A stretch of 64,000 nt of DNA from Tomocerus qinae (GCA_020055645.1 CM034546.1:114254375-114318374), one strand, 5' to 3'; counted from the stretch's first letter, positions 49,221 through 62,689 are shown. The notes: generated from the sequence alone by a model not told the origin. Made by a program: numbers and translations.

Positions 49221-50337
49221 AATATCCCTACAAACATCCTACAACTATACGGATTTCAACAAGGCATTACCTTTAGATTCGAGACGCATTTATCTAATAA
49301 GATGTCATTGCCTCTAAGTCAATTGATTTTCGCATCGCACTATGGAATTTGCTTAGAACGTAAAAAATATTTTACTACTCTATTTTTCAGGTACATGCAG
49401 CAGAACTTCCTGCAACAAATTCAAAGTGCCACAATATGCTCCTTCACTATAAACATTTTTTGTAATCTACTCGCTTCGATAACAGTAAACTAAGTACTAG
49501 ATGAAAACAGGTGAATAATATATTTAGTAGTCGAAAACACATTTATTTTTGGGCTTTCGCCCGATTTTTTTGTATTTTTATTTATTTTATTTCAAAAGAA
49601 TAGTAAACGATAAACTTCATAGCTGTAGAACGCTCACGCTTAAAGCACTTCCCATCGCAAGCCACTTGGGCTATGTCAAGATGTCATCGATGACCTAATA
49701 GGACATTGTTACGTTAGTGTACACAAACATGACAATACATCCTGTCACATAAACTTGCACTTTGACACGTTTGCGCTTTACAACTTTGTATATAATAGGA
49801 AAAATATAAAGATGACTACTACTGCCACTAACCGAATATCAATAATATAATCCACTTCTCGGTATACGTATGCTACTACAATCTACGATACAAATATTTA
49901 ATTCAGTATAAAGCAAATCAACGAGGATTTTGGAAATGTTAGTAAGTTTAACCATTGTCGGCTATAAATAACATTTTGAATACAAAATCATGAAAAGACT
50001 GACCTGATAAGTACAAAATTACTAATTATTGTGATCAAATAAACTTATTTTGTTTCAATTGTTACTCCCAACAAAATTGTGCTGTTTGTTTTAAGGGTTA
50101 GTGAGATTTTATATTTTATTATTTTTAATCCCGAAATTTTCAATAACATTTTCCTAAGAGATTTACAAAGAAGAAAAGGTGTTATTTTGTCGTTAATTTT
50201 ATTAGATTAGTGGGACCTGTAGAGACAGAGCAGAGTCATGTACAAAGAAAGGAATCGGTGCAAAACTGCACGTCACAAATATGCACTGACTCTCGCTATA
50301 TCCACCCTAATACCAGCTCATGAATAAATAACCTGTT
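49221..50337. other. Region between convergent nardilysin copy 2 and ATF4 genes
   Basis: AT-rich sequence with no gene. The minus-strand ATF4 mRNA probably extends into it; a complement of AATAAA lies near 50120. Confidence 0.45.
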
Positions 50338-50382
50338 GAAATTTCCCAAATCTAGAATGTTTTTCTAGATTTGGGAAATTTC
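50338..50382. repeat. Perfect 20-bp hairpin between convergent genes
   Basis: The arms 50338-50357 (GAAATTTCCCAAATCTAGAA) and 50363-50382 are exact reverse complements around a 5-nt loop. It lies about 1.3 kb past the nardilysin 2 stop and 370 nt past the ATF4 stop, so it would be within or near the ATF4 3' UTR. Either strand would fold into the same stem. Confidence 0.85.
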
Positions 50383-50749
50383 GCAGAATTATTTACTGCT
50401 ATTAGAGCCCCACTAACCTTTTTGCTGAAAACTCATACGCCAAACTCACCTGAGCCTTTCCCAACTTTGAAACCTTGTACATTCATTTCATTAATTACAC
50501 ACTGTGGTTCTAATCATACGCTTTCCGTTAACATTTTCTCTAAACTTTCCGATGGATACACAATAAAGGACTCTATCTGTCCCCTTTACAATAATTAATT
50601 CTTTAGATATCATCTACGTCAACTACAATTCAGTTGAATCAAAAGCGGATGTTTGAATCATATTAATTTGCCACTACGCCAACTGCTGTACTTATAATTT
50701 AACAATTTACAATTTGATATATTACACTACTAGATGTTATCGATGATCA

Positions 50750-52477
50750 TCATAATTTTCGCCGATTGGTGGAAACTCTTTTTTGAACTTGACTTTTCTT
50801 TGCACTGACGACCTCCCGCAAAAGTTGTTTTATCATCAGGATTTGACGGTGTAAGTCTTCTTTTTGTTTCGCCAATTCGTCGTGTTCATTTTGTAATTTC
50901 TGTTCAGCTTCCAGGGTGCAGTTTGTTTCTTGCTTCTTCTTCTGACGATATCGAGTTGCGGCTGTTTTATTTTGCTCTTTCTTTCGCAAAGCTTTGTCTG
51001 TAAGGAAGGCCATGGACTTTTTGTTGGAACCTGGTTTTCGTCCCCTACAAATGACAAAAATAAATTAACACATTTGCCACATTGCCAAAAAATTGTTATT
51101 TTATTGACTTTGTAAACTAAAGAATTACCTTTTTTCGGTTTTTGCCTTCTTTGGGGATTTTACTTCGACCGCTTTAGGTGTATTTCGTTTGTTCTTATTG
51201 ATGACGACCGTTTGGACTTCTGAAATGCTGCTGCAACGTGAAGAATCATCCTCGATGGACAGCGGAACAATTCTTGACTCTACCTTGACTTCGACAGGAA
51301 TGTAGGCCTCGGCTGCTTGGATGTTACCTTGAAGCAAAGCATCCAGGATTTTCTCTGCGGTGTTAGCCTGAATATCATCATCATCTTCGCTGACACAATT
51401 CTCAGGGGATGAGGCCATGTATGACTCGTAATCGTAACTGCCAGCGCTGGCATTCAGTTCTTCTCCTTCAATTTGAAATACATCTTCCTCGTCAACAAGT
51501 AGTACGGATGTGTCGTCTGAACTGCTGACTTCCATTTCCATTTCAACTCCCATATCATTTACAATGGACTCGTCGGCCAAATCGAAGGAAATCATCTCTT
51601 CGTCTCCAACCAAAGTGGTAGGAATTCCAATGATGTCTATGACTTCTCCATAGGAGCTTGAGTCAGTGGGAAGAGATTCAAGGATGGCTTCGAATTCGGC
51701 TTTTAGTTGGTCAAAGTCCTCTCGTTCGTAACCTGATGATAGGGTATATGGTTCCTGCAGACCTTGTGTATGGAGCATCGATTGTTCAGATAAGTGAGAA
51801 GGTGAAGAGACTGGAGCTAATGGCGATTGGGATCTTTGATCGTCAAAACTCATTCCAGGGGAGTCGGGGATGTAAGCAACTTCTGAAAGTTCTTCAAACA
51901 GTTCCATGTTGTTAACCGACTCCTCGATCCAGTCACCACCGAGTCCTACAACAATTTCATACAAAATTTAGTCATTTCTATTTATAATGTTATCTCCAGT
52001 GTCCACTAAAGTGAAACTTAAAAATTTCAGAATCCTTTTGGCAAAAATCACTTAATCTTGTTAACAAAATATCAAGTTAAATAAAATATTTTCATCATAT
52101 TCAAACAAGCTAATTTATTAAGGTACAAAAATAGCACCAAACGCGTAAAAAACATAATGCTAGTCAATCTTACCAATTTCGTTCTTGGATTCCATATCGC
52201 CGAGTTGTTCTAGATCTTTAAGAATATTGGTGGCTACTTGTGCTCGGCTACGGCGGTTAACCATCTGTTGCATTTTCGGATCTTGATCTTGCAGCAGGAC
52301 TTTTTGTGCTTGGAAAGCAGAGATATCTTTGTCAAAACAGATTTCTGATGTTGGGGAAAGTGGGGCACTGTTGACATGATGGTATAAAGTTGGGGATGGG
52401 GGGGCAGGTGAAATTGGCGGGCTGAGTTCAGCAGTCGAGAATTTCTCGAACTGCCATGAATCCATTCCGGACTGCAT
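50750..52477 (-). CDS. crc: ATF4 / cryptocephal bZIP transcription factor (471 aa)
   Basis: A nuclear stress-response activator of the ATF4 family, acting in the integrated stress response and amino-acid homeostasis. Exons in transcript order are 52477-52174, 51945-51129 and 51044-50750. Junction phases agree and give 471 residues. The C-terminal bZIP has the ATF4-type basic region KKEQNKTAATRYRQKKK (about 395-411). A leucine zipper follows with heptad positions L423, L430, L437 and I444. The N-terminal 370 residues are acidic and Ser/Pro-rich, as in ATF4 activation domains (PPISPAPPSPTLYHH; MEMEVSSSDDTS; SEDDDD). A lysine-rich stretch (KSPKKAKTEK) lies before the last intron. The start at 52477 has a fair context (GTCGCCATG) and an in-frame stop 13 codons upstream. 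The leader exon begins at 52620 after acceptor TTTTCAG. Another frame there stays open past the ATF4 start and ends 50 nt inside it, as expected for translational control of ATF4. The upstream leader exon was not located. Confidence 0.93.
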
Positions 52478-52620
52478 GGCGACTTTCTTGTTGTCGTAAT
52501 TCTTGGACAGATGTTACAATTCGTAGGTTGTTAACGAAATTCCTTCGTATAAAAATCGATGTTGATAAAAATTCTTCTTCGCTCTGTAGAGAGCCTTGAT
52601 GGCTGTTCAAAGGTAAATAC
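52428..52620 (-). promoter_or_regulatory. Open leader frame overlapping the ATF4 start (candidate uORF)
   Basis: From the splice acceptor at 52621, one frame is open for about 63 codons and ends at TGA 52430-52428. That is 50 nt downstream of the ATF4 start codon, in a different frame. This exon has no ATG in that frame before the ATF4 start, so an initiating ATG would have to lie in an upstream leader exon that I have not found. The geometry matches the overlapping inhibitory uORF of ATF4 mRNAs, but initiation is unproven. Confidence 0.45.
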
Positions 52621-55600
52621 CTGAAAATTCAGAAAAACATTTTCGTAAGCTTGCATACTTTTACCACTCAGACTTTTACTACGTAAGTCTTCTCATTTCA
52701 TTTTCAGTTTTACTAATAATGTTGAAAATTCTCTAGTTAGTGCTTGCAAATAAAGCAAGTTTTATTTTAATTTGACATAATAAATGCCATTTAAAGCCAA
52801 TTGGAGAATAAGTGGACGCGCTGAGTATACGGTTCTATGTACAAAGTTCTAATTCATAAAAGATGTACAACTAATTATAAATAGATTTATACAATACATA
52901 AATAGTCATACATAGTCCATCTATGTAAACCTGTCAGTATATTATTGATTTTAATTAAATAATTATTGTACACTTATTAGAGGTCTGTCTCTTTATCAAT
53001 TATGCAGTCACTGAAATTCATTTGGTCAGATCATGATCATGTTAATGGTAACTTAATTACCTATGCATTAGTACGCATTAAAATTGAAGCATTTCAATTA
53101 GGTACATTAAACGTTAATTTTGTTTTGAAAAGAAACCTTCATATTTAGTATGCAGATAATAATGCGAATCGGCTTCGCCTTTAATGCATGCCACTTAAAA
53201 CAGTAGCATTCTAGAGATAACATAACAGGATATGAACGAATGAACGAACTATATATACCAGCTACTCTACTTTATAAGTGTAACAATTACTACTATGCAG
53301 GCATTATTCATTTCAAAATATGATTTATAGTGTTTGTTGTTTACGTTAAATCGTGGCTATCGGGTTAAATTAAATACGCAGTTTAGCTCGTTCGTTCGTT
53401 TACATCTAATTCTGAGAGCTACTTTATCTATCAATACAAGCACATACTTAGTAATTGGTACATTGACGTCAACTGGCCAAACAAGTCAATCTCAAGCTTT
53501 AGCGTAACTGAATGGCTTTTACACTCCCTTAGAACGTGCAAACACCATTTTAAGGTCATTCGAATTTCCAATTCAGTCGTAAAATTGACATTATAGAAAA
53601 AACTCTTGATAATTAAAGATAATTACCAATACAACATTTTTTGTGCATTCATCAGGAAACAACATAAGTATAACATGTCTATAGTTGATCTCTTGCTGGC
53701 CGAAGAGATCTTATAATTGTAACGTCTCTGCCATTGCCATATATATTATCAAGTGCTCAATTCCTTACTTTTTCTAGACTTTGACTGCACTGTCTATGAA
53801 TGCCTTAATCTGACTTTGACTGACCACACAAAATGAACAAGACGAAGACAATGAGACAACAAAAAATAAGTATTCGCTTATTATAAGGAATATTACTTGG
53901 TTTGCTATGCTATTTGTTTTCTACATGATGTTATAGAAAAAACTAAATGGTGCATCTGAGTATCTGAAATGATTTGAGTAGTAGAAGAATTTTTTCAGGA
54001 TGCATTCTCAATGTCAACTATTTTAATATTAACTACCGATTAGTACCGATTACGGATTACTTAGAGTAGTATAGATTCTTAGAGAGACAAGCTTACACAA
54101 TACATCTCAAATTAGGCAGTAGGTATCCGCAACAGTGTTAATTAATTTACATACAAACGTAAGGACTACTAAGTACTGAAAACACATCATTGACAACCTT
54201 CAAGATGTTCTTAATGAAAAAACTCCTTAATTGCCAATTTCATACGCTTGGCTTAGCTCATCAGCACGATCATAAAAATAGAATCATAATGATCATGAAT
54301 GCCATATACCTAGAAAATGCTATTACTATCCTAAGTACAGCCATAGAGTACCATTTCCATGCAGCACCTGCGATAAAGCCCTAAAGCTATAGAAGACATA
54401 CTCTTCTTTAAGCATGCATATAACACGCCATGTAGTACTTACATAGCCCATTCAAACAGACTTCCCCAATAATTGTCCCTGATATCATCTTGCTTAGGTA
54501 ATTATCAGTGTCGTCATAATTGTCAAGATGTAACCTTGAATTGACACATTCAATCAAACCTAAGCCAATAAATAGCTCATCCATTTTACACGTGTTCGGT
54601 GCGTGTATATGGGAGTCAAAAAGTCAAAATTTTTTGAACATCAGTTGATCATCAATGAATGCTAAACTTTTTTGAATTATAAAAGTGATCACACTCAGAA
54701 AGATAAACCCCATTAAACTGTAGAGTGCGTCTTTATTCTTTATTTAATTTAATAGTATAGTATGTACCAGTTTAATTGAATTTTGGACTATGGACCCTAC
54801 TACTACTAAACCAAGAAGTTTTCTTCCTGATGATATTTATGACTGGTTATCTAACTTGTAAAAATGCCATAAATGCCAAAAGCGTAATTTAATCGTAGTT
54901 TAAAGTCTATTAGAGTGTATAAATCTCTTTGAGTTTACAACACACCCAAAAGTGATAGACTTAAAATGTAAAAAAATGAAAGTAGAGTAATTTAAATAAA
55001 TTAAAAGGGACTTACTCCATGATTATAGTTGTACTGGGCACACTCCGTGTGCGGAGAGGGCTGTGTGGTAACACTAGAACCCCATGGTGAAGTTTTTTGA
55101 AAGGTTTATAACTTTTTGAGAGTGCTTTTTGAATATTTCGGACAAAATCGGGACAAAACTTTCTTGAACTCTTATGATGGCTGCTTGTTTATGACTGAGA
55201 CAGAATGCAGGAATGGTACGTACAAAGAATGATGTAATTCTCTCCTCCCTTTTCTCATGCAGGACGGCGACATACACGCCACTCACTCGCTAAGCACGCC
55301 TTCCTCCGCACTCTCATACATCTAGTCCCATCATTTTAAATGCCTATACATTAGACTCCCACTTACATAAACAAATCCAAAATTCCATTTTTAAAGAAAA
55401 GCATTTTTATCCGTAATTTGCAATTCTCATTTTTTTCCATATCTGAAAACAATATATTTGTATGCCTACTTTCCATTATAACCTACATGCCCACTACAAA
55501 TACACATTTCAATTTTTGTTGCGTAGTTAAGTTATATACAGACATTCTCGTATACACTTATACAACTTATACAAAGTCACATACAAAGGCTACTTCTATG

Positions 55601-57320
55601 CAGCTACAAACATGCTACGTAGTAAGTCATGACTTTGGATTTAAGATTTGAGTGACTGAACTCTTGAATTTTGATGATTACTCTCTTAGCTATATTACAA
55701 ATATCATTATTGAACTGACAATTTTATGCATACAACTTTTAACAAGCTAGCTGAATGGCTAAAAGAATGTTTAATATTCCAAGCTCCTACTTAATGAGAA
55801 TTGCCATTGTTGGGTTATTTATAGAAGAGAGAAAATTTTGAGTGATTACTATGCGTTTGATTGAAGTTAAGGGACTTTGGAAATTACTTTGTAGTTCAAC
55901 TTGCTTGTGGTTGACTTTTACATAGCATCAAGGTGAAATAACAATTACATGTATCACGTGAAACTATATGCCCTGGGTACATTCCTAATTCATCTATTTA
56001 TTCCTTTATGTACGCTTTAAATATAAATACTGCTGTGCATGCATAGCGTAGCTAAGTGGTAGTTAGTATCAAAGTACCCAAAGTGCCAAACTACATACAT
56101 ACGTAGACAGTAGACATATAAAACTAATAATAATTGTCATGCAGCAATCCAATATCCATTTTACTGATGCAAGCAAGTTAGAAACTATTCAATACACGAT
56201 TTTTCGTGAACATTATTCTTTGCTTCTCGAGTAGTATATGTACATTTGTGTAAATTGTAAGTTAAGAACATTTTAAGCACACAGTAGCTAGTAAATGGTT
56301 AAACTTATAGGAAACTTATACACTTAGGTAGTTAGTAGGTGCCCTTAAGCTACATAGACACACACAAACGTAAATTCATCACGTGAAGAACGTTTACAAA
56401 CAAAGGTTGTTCGTTCTTCCTGTGTCCTAGTGCAGTTCAGGTAGAATTCAGGCCGTTTATGCTAGGATCTACAACCAACTGCGTAAATAGTGTAACCCAA
56501 CCTCCACTTTGGTAGCCAATGGTGCTCTTCCTAATGTCACAGGAAGAATACAATGACAATGACTCATTCATTCAGTCATAGTCATAAGCTATTTCTAAAT
56601 TCCATTCTAACTTCACATTTCCAGTTTTCCTAACCAAAATATACTCATGCAAACGTAAAATGTTTTATTATATGCTATAGAACCTAATAGTACAGAGTGC
56701 AGAACTAATGACGGCAATGAAGGACTAAGCTTACAACAGAGACTCTCGTCGTATATAGAACGAAAAGGGTATGTATTATCCACTCGTTTAATATCGGGAC
56801 TGATTATGAATTTCGCGCAAATTTTTGAGGGTTATTGTTACCAGTTGCTTGCGTTACTATACTTCACTTCACAATAGTAGGCACTTAACATTAGGCGGAG
56901 TTATTATGACGTCAAAGTATTTATAATTTCCGTTTATACTATACGTCACGTTGCAATGGTACTGTCATTTATTGTCATTGTTGTAATCAAAATAAATGTT
57001 ATGATATATACAGGAGAGCAGAGCAGGAGAGAAGTAATCTGTATTTATATAATTTATAATATAGCATTGAGATAAACATTAAATCCTGTCATAAATTGTC
57101 ATTTCATGCAAATTCTGGAATGAAACAGAAAGTTCATTATTTCGGATTATTTATTCCTTCCCCGGAGGATAGTATATAGATATTTGTCCCAAGAAACGAA
57201 AAGGGTAGATTATTATTTTTATTAGTAGGTTAAGTAAAAACTGAAAATAGACTTCTCCCATAATAAAAGTCAACTTCTCAGTTTAAAACATTGATAGATA
57301 CACGTAATAATGTAAGTAAG
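52621..57320. other. Upstream region of ATF4; no gene identified
   Basis: The first part must contain the leader intron and promoter of ATF4 (minus strand). A locally GC-richer patch at about 55030-55310, with a minus-strand GCGA/GTGAGT donor, is a possible site for its first exon. No conserved ORF was found. Confidence 0.4.
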
Positions 57321-57468
57321 GGATGAATTCAGATGAAATCGGATGAAATCAGATGCAATCAGATGAATTCAGATGAAATCGGATAAAATCAGATAAAATC
57401 GGATAAAATCAGATAAAATCGGATAAAATCGGATAAAATCAGATAAAAACGGATAAAATCGGATAAAG
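57321..57468. repeat. 10-bp tandem repeat, about 15 copies
   Basis: The unit RGATRAAWTC repeats at an exact 10-bp period without gaps. The left third is mostly GATGAA variants and the right two thirds GATAAAATC variants. G- and A-initial units alternate in part of the array, giving a 20-bp super-period. The period is close to one DNA helical turn, so the A-tracts lie on one face of the helix. Confidence 0.92.
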
Positions 57469-60400
57469 TTTTTTGTGTTTTCGCAATCCCTTGCCCTGTG
57501 AGCATCATTATCATTGATCTTGTATTCTGTCAATTACATTGGATAGAAAAGCTTCAATTGTATTCGAATTGAGGAAAATATTTCTCCAAAGGTAAAAGTT
57601 CTACTAGGAATTACTTCGTTACAGGAGAAAGCAACTTTCTCTAGCAGGATAAATAATTGCTACCACTGATATAATTAACTAATGAAAGCACATGGTTTCA
57701 ATAAGAAGATACATGAAGTGGTAATACTGATGTGGTACATAGACTTTTCCTACGGAATGATAAATAATAATCTCAAAACAAGCACATTTATTAGTAATAA
57801 TTTTCCTCATTTTCAATGAAATATGATAATTCCAATTAGATATTAAACAAATATGTATGCAATGCAGTGGCATGATGAAATTGAAATAATTATTCAAGTA
57901 AAAGCAGGTTCTATGTATTGTGGCGATAAAATATTTTTGATTTATTTGTGTTTAAAACTACTTCATCATGCATAGTAATGCTAGTACATTGCAGCATTAA
58001 CAAATAATTAGCTAACTACATAAAATATAATACATTAAGCTGGTAAATATGTACTAATTACTTATATTAACATAATATACTCACATAATCCTACTTTCTA
58101 GTATCTTTGTACCTACCGACCACCTTTACACACGGATTTACTGAAAAGTCATGAGTCATGTTCATGTTTATAAATATTTTAGTCTACAAAGCTAGTAAAA
58201 ATAGTACATAATAAAATAAACTAAAAAACAGTTGTTGGGTAATTATAATAGGAGGATTATCGATTAGTCCGGTTAGTCATATATTTAATGGCATAAAATT
58301 ACAGTACTAATACTAAATTCAGTTTAGTTTCGTAGAGCAAATTGTTAGAATAGCGAATATTTATGGCTTCGTCTTTATTTATTGCACTTCAAGTAAAGTT
58401 GAATGTACCTTTAGATGAAGAGGCAAATTATTTACCTGAGTAGATGTCATATTATAGGCTATAGGTGATTAATGCAGTTTTACATGTACAACTGTTAAAG
58501 TACACATGTATGTCATTTTAGTATTGTTTTAATATTATCATTAATCGTAACAACATTTTACTTAGATAAGGAATAAATCCAAATCCGGTGTAGGCCAAAT
58601 TAATGCTATTAGTTAGGTCACTGTGTAATTTTCTTTGCATTTCACAAAAACGTTTTCATTTCAACCAAATAGTTAAACGCATCTTCTTATGAATTTACGG
58701 ATGTAATTTGAAGTTAGTGATAAAATCGAAAAACTCTCATCAATACCTAAACGTAATAATTACAGCCAACTCATATTCATACCAAATTAATATCAAAGAA
58801 TACAAGTAACACCATCATAGTATGACATAAACACAAATTGGTGAAGGTTGATGTAATTTGAATTATGATTCAATTTAATTTCCGTTTCCAACAAGTTTCA
58901 GTTCCAAGAATTGAACTCTTGTAGTTAGTATTTTGAAAATTTAAAGGCCTCCTTCAGGCCTTTGTTCTTTTGTTTTAAGCAAAATACATTTTAGTTTATC
59001 ATCAACTGTTCTAAATTGAAGTACTGGGTACTGAAGCTATAGTTGCACTTTGCACTACTTAGAAACAAGTTGAACTCTATCAATCTGTAGGTAAATGGCC
59101 TTAAAATACTAAAATATAATTATTGCACATGTATTTCAGTTACTTGCATAGTGTGTATCAACTAATATGGCTTCACAGGGTGTTTTAAAAACTAAGAACA
59201 TCTTTTACATATGAAAATTATCAAATTTCCGAACATGTGATTAAAATTTGCAGCACTAAAGGGTTAAAAACATGGTAGAAAATATAAGTTAAATATTGTA
59301 GTATTGTACAATGCTTGCCAAAACCGCAGACTTGGTGTGTCCAAGTCCAGACTCTTTTTAGTTGTCTGACTATCACAAAATCTCAGTCAGTTTTCAAGTA
59401 TTGTAGTCAGGATAAAAATTTTTCCAGTCAAGAAGTTAGTGTAGAAAAAATGAATTGGGTGGATTTTATTGACTTGCTGGAATCAAAATGATTTTACTGA
59501 TTAAAGTTAAACCCCAAGTTAAAACCGAGAGAGTAGTGCATATTTATTTCGTCCACAAAACATCCGTATAATCCGTAACAATGCGATAAGAATTTGTAAC
59601 ATAAAAATTGAATTCCGTAGTTGATTTTAAAAGTGACAAATGTGGTTTTGATGAGTTGTATAACATTTAGTGTCATTTTTTCCTAGTTGGCTACAAGGCA
59701 TTCATTATGCAATACTGTACACAAATGTACTTTATATTTTTGTATCTGAATAACAATTCTGAGATGAAACGAGAGTATTTGAATAAGGTATAGGAATTTA
59801 TGAATTTGTTAGAGTTTAAAATTAATTCCCATAATGTGAACTTGACAAAATTGTCGTTTAAAAGGTTGTAAAATATAAAAATTGACTTACAAATCGTAAG
59901 TGTAAGTAAACTAAATAAAATTGCGCTTATATTTAGTAAAATCAGAGTTTGTTAACTGTTATAAGACTATATTATAGTTATAACATACATATTATTATTA
60001 TCCTGGTAATACATTCAAACATCGGTGTCTAAAAATTAAAAAATCCGCACAAGATTGTATGGTATCTAAAAAGTGATGTCATTTCCATTGATAAAACAAA
60101 TTGACATTAAAACTAGAACATTAAGAGTAGTAGATGCATACTAGAAATCTTCGATCTAACGATTGTACTTTTGAACATAACAAAACAAGTATTAAGGGCA
60201 TCCATGCATACAAATTTAGACCATACACAAAAGGGCTCGATTTGGCCTTGGCCTAAAACCAGTTTTAGTTTGTAAGTAGGATTTTTGTTGTTATATTACA
60301 TAATATAATACTATGTCCTTATTTGGTTACTTAAGTTTTTGAAGAATATAAATTAGTTCTACATTCACCTTGTCGTCTTTATAAATAAATGAAAATATGT

Positions 60401-60941
60401 TTTTTTCCTTTAAACCGTCATTATTTCAGTCCCCTCCTTATTGCAAACTGTCAATAGTATTCATTGAAATGTCCTTGTATATAAATGTATAATTATAGGT
60501 ACCTACTCCATTTAAAACAAATTAAGAAAAAGAAATAATATTATGCTAAGGATGTGCAATTATATATCACACAGCAATACATATACAGGTTTTGATAAAC
60601 TACGAACTACAACCTCTTTGTTTCATTTAAGAATTGAATACGGGGTATAACACATCTATATCTATGCTGAATTTATGTACACTAAATCCTCTCAATAATC
60701 CTGGAGAGTCTCCATAGTCAATTAACTTGACATACAGAGAGACTAACAGGCTACAAACAATTACATTTTAGTCTTAAAAGTCCGATACAATACAAACAGC
60801 ATGTCCGATAAGGTGTAGATTACTAATGTATAAGTATAGATACAGTTTATCTATAAATACAACTTTGGCTTTTTGGCGACTCATTTACAACAATAAAATA
60901 ACACGAGGGTAAGTATTATAATGTACGAATGCAAGATTTTA
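57469..60941. other. Gene-free stretch downstream of Polycomb
   Basis: About 3.5 kb of AT-rich sequence with no conserved ORF. The right end lies past the Polycomb stop codon on the minus strand and should contain its 3' UTR. One complement of AATAAA overlaps the stop codon itself (about 60938), which is too close to be a likely functional signal. Confidence 0.45.
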
Positions 60942-62689
60942 TTACTTCCCGCCAGAAGCTTGTTGTTGAGTTTGAGGACCATTTTTCAGGTTCACTGACG
61001 AGTTTCCTGCAGCTGTCATTGCATTGGCAGCTTTTTCAGCCGCCAGTTTAGCGGCTTTTTCTGCTTCTTCCCTTTCTTTGAAAAATCCCGATTTCGTTTT
61101 GCATTCTCTGATAGTGACCGTCATGAGATTAACTGTGACATCCGTGATGACAATTTGATCAGCTAGAGGCTGTTTGTTGATCCAGTATTCGGCGGGTGGA
61201 GCGTTATTATTTGAGTCACCTTCGTTCACACTGTTCAAATTGTTGTTCATCTCTTCTTTGCTGTGACTATGGCCATTGGCAGTCCCACTGCCCACGTGAG
61301 AATGAACTTGCTGATGATTCGATTGGGACGTCGGCGTTTGCGACAAGGCATTTCCCCCGAGAGAATTTGTCTGATTTGTTGAATTGCTCAATGGAACTGG
61401 AGTTGACGTCTCCGTTGATGTTGATGTCTTATTCGAGCTGGGAGTCGATGAGGACGCTAAAGATGAGTTTTGCGAATGTCTCCTCTCCCCAGGTCCGTGT
61501 TTTTCAGGAGATTTCGGTCTTTCTTTGTCTTTAGATTCCTTTTCATTTGTTGACTTATCTTTCTCTTTCTCATTCTTCTCCTTGTGATGATGATGGTGGT
61601 GGTGACGATGGGGAGATGCTGATCCAGTCGTGCCCACACCGCTGTCTGATGATTTACCATCTTGGCTATGGCGATGGCTTGTTCCCGAATGTGAACTGCT
61701 CTGAGTTCGAGACACTTTCGCTGGCGGAGGGGATGCGGAAGGCGAACGATGACTCTCCTTGCTACTCTGCTGAACTGGACTAGTTTTGGGGGTTGTTGTG
61801 ATCGTCACTCCAATCTTGCCTGACTCTCTACAATTCAATTCACAATTTGAATCAATAATGAGCAGAAAACATTTATACGTATTTATTCATAGTTTTCTAT
61901 TTTCTACTTACTTGATGACTTCAGCTTTTCTTTTTAAAGTTTCTTTCTTCGGAGATTTATCTTTGATAATGCTTTCCTTTTCATCTGAAGAGTCTGGACT
62001 CGGAGAAGGCGATTTCGACCTGGACAATTCTCGACTCGTTTTACTGGATGTGCTTTTAGAGGATAATGGTGATACCTCTCTTTCTCTCTGCAATGCCAAA
62101 TATCAATTTTAAGAGAATGACAAACCAAAACTGTCTTTAATGGGAAGTGATACAATGTATAGTGTAAATATATTCTTAAGACTTACTAGTAACGAAATCC
62201 GATTTTTAGGCTTTGGTCCTCTCTTATGAGACTGAGGATCTCTCTCGCGCTGGCTATACTCGAATGCTTCAATCAGTCTTGAGTCCAAAATATTTTCTTC
62301 TGGCTCCCAGGTACTGTGCCTGTTTCAAATATTTGCCATTTAAAATACCATTTACTACTAAAATGTTCCATAACAATAATATTTATTACATAAACGGATA
62401 GATAAATAGTGACTGCAACACAATATTACTATTATTTCTGGTAGAAAATTCAAATACGTACCTTGGACTCCAGCCCTTCCATTTAACCAAGTATTCTACT
62501 CGTCCCTGTAAAAGCAAGTTGTGATTAAGATTAGTAGATTAATAGCTGATGCAGTTTTTGAGTTCCCATATTTATAAACATTCTATAAATAATTCTATCT
62601 ATAGTAATGTAGTAACTTACTTTACGAACTCGTTTTTTCTGAATCTTTTCTGCAGCAAAGACTCTATCACCTACACTGGACAACTCCAT
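60942..62689 (-). CDS. Pc: Polycomb (CBX-type chromodomain protein), 435 aa
   Basis: Chromatin-reading subunit of Polycomb repressive complex 1, which binds H3K27me3. Exons in transcript order are 62689-62621, 62505-62462, 62319-62187, 62087-61912 and 61827-60942. All junction phases agree. The chromodomain covers about 8-58. Its aromatic cage F11, W32 and W35 is in the same positions as in CBX proteins ([22 protein letters not shown]). An AT-hook-like KRGPKPK follows at 70-76. The middle is low-complexity: Ser/Lys-rich, then [17 protein letters not shown] (134-150), which is also found in fly Polycomb, then a His run before KEKNEKEK. The C-terminal box [20 protein letters not shown] (363-382), which contacts the RING subunit, is intact. 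It is followed by an Ala/Glu/Lys-rich tail of about 40 residues. The start [14 protein letters not shown] matches CBX N-termini. The exon extends in frame without a stop to its acceptor at 62711, so a longer N-terminus cannot be excluded. Confidence 0.96.

Noticed and set aside
49548-49567. GGGCTTTCGCCC followed by a T-run, resembling a bacterial rho-independent terminator
   Set aside because: The surroundings are animal genomic DNA with spliced genes; a 4-bp GC stem before a T-run is expected by chance in AT-rich sequence.
58943-58970. AAAGGCCT hairpin with AGGCCTTT and a T-rich tail, terminator-like
   Set aside because: Isolated 8-bp stem far from any gene end; no evidence for a Pol III or bacterial-type unit.
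61196-61534. Plus-strand ORFs across 61.2-62.1 kb
   Set aside because: They are antisense shadows of the low-complexity Polycomb exons.
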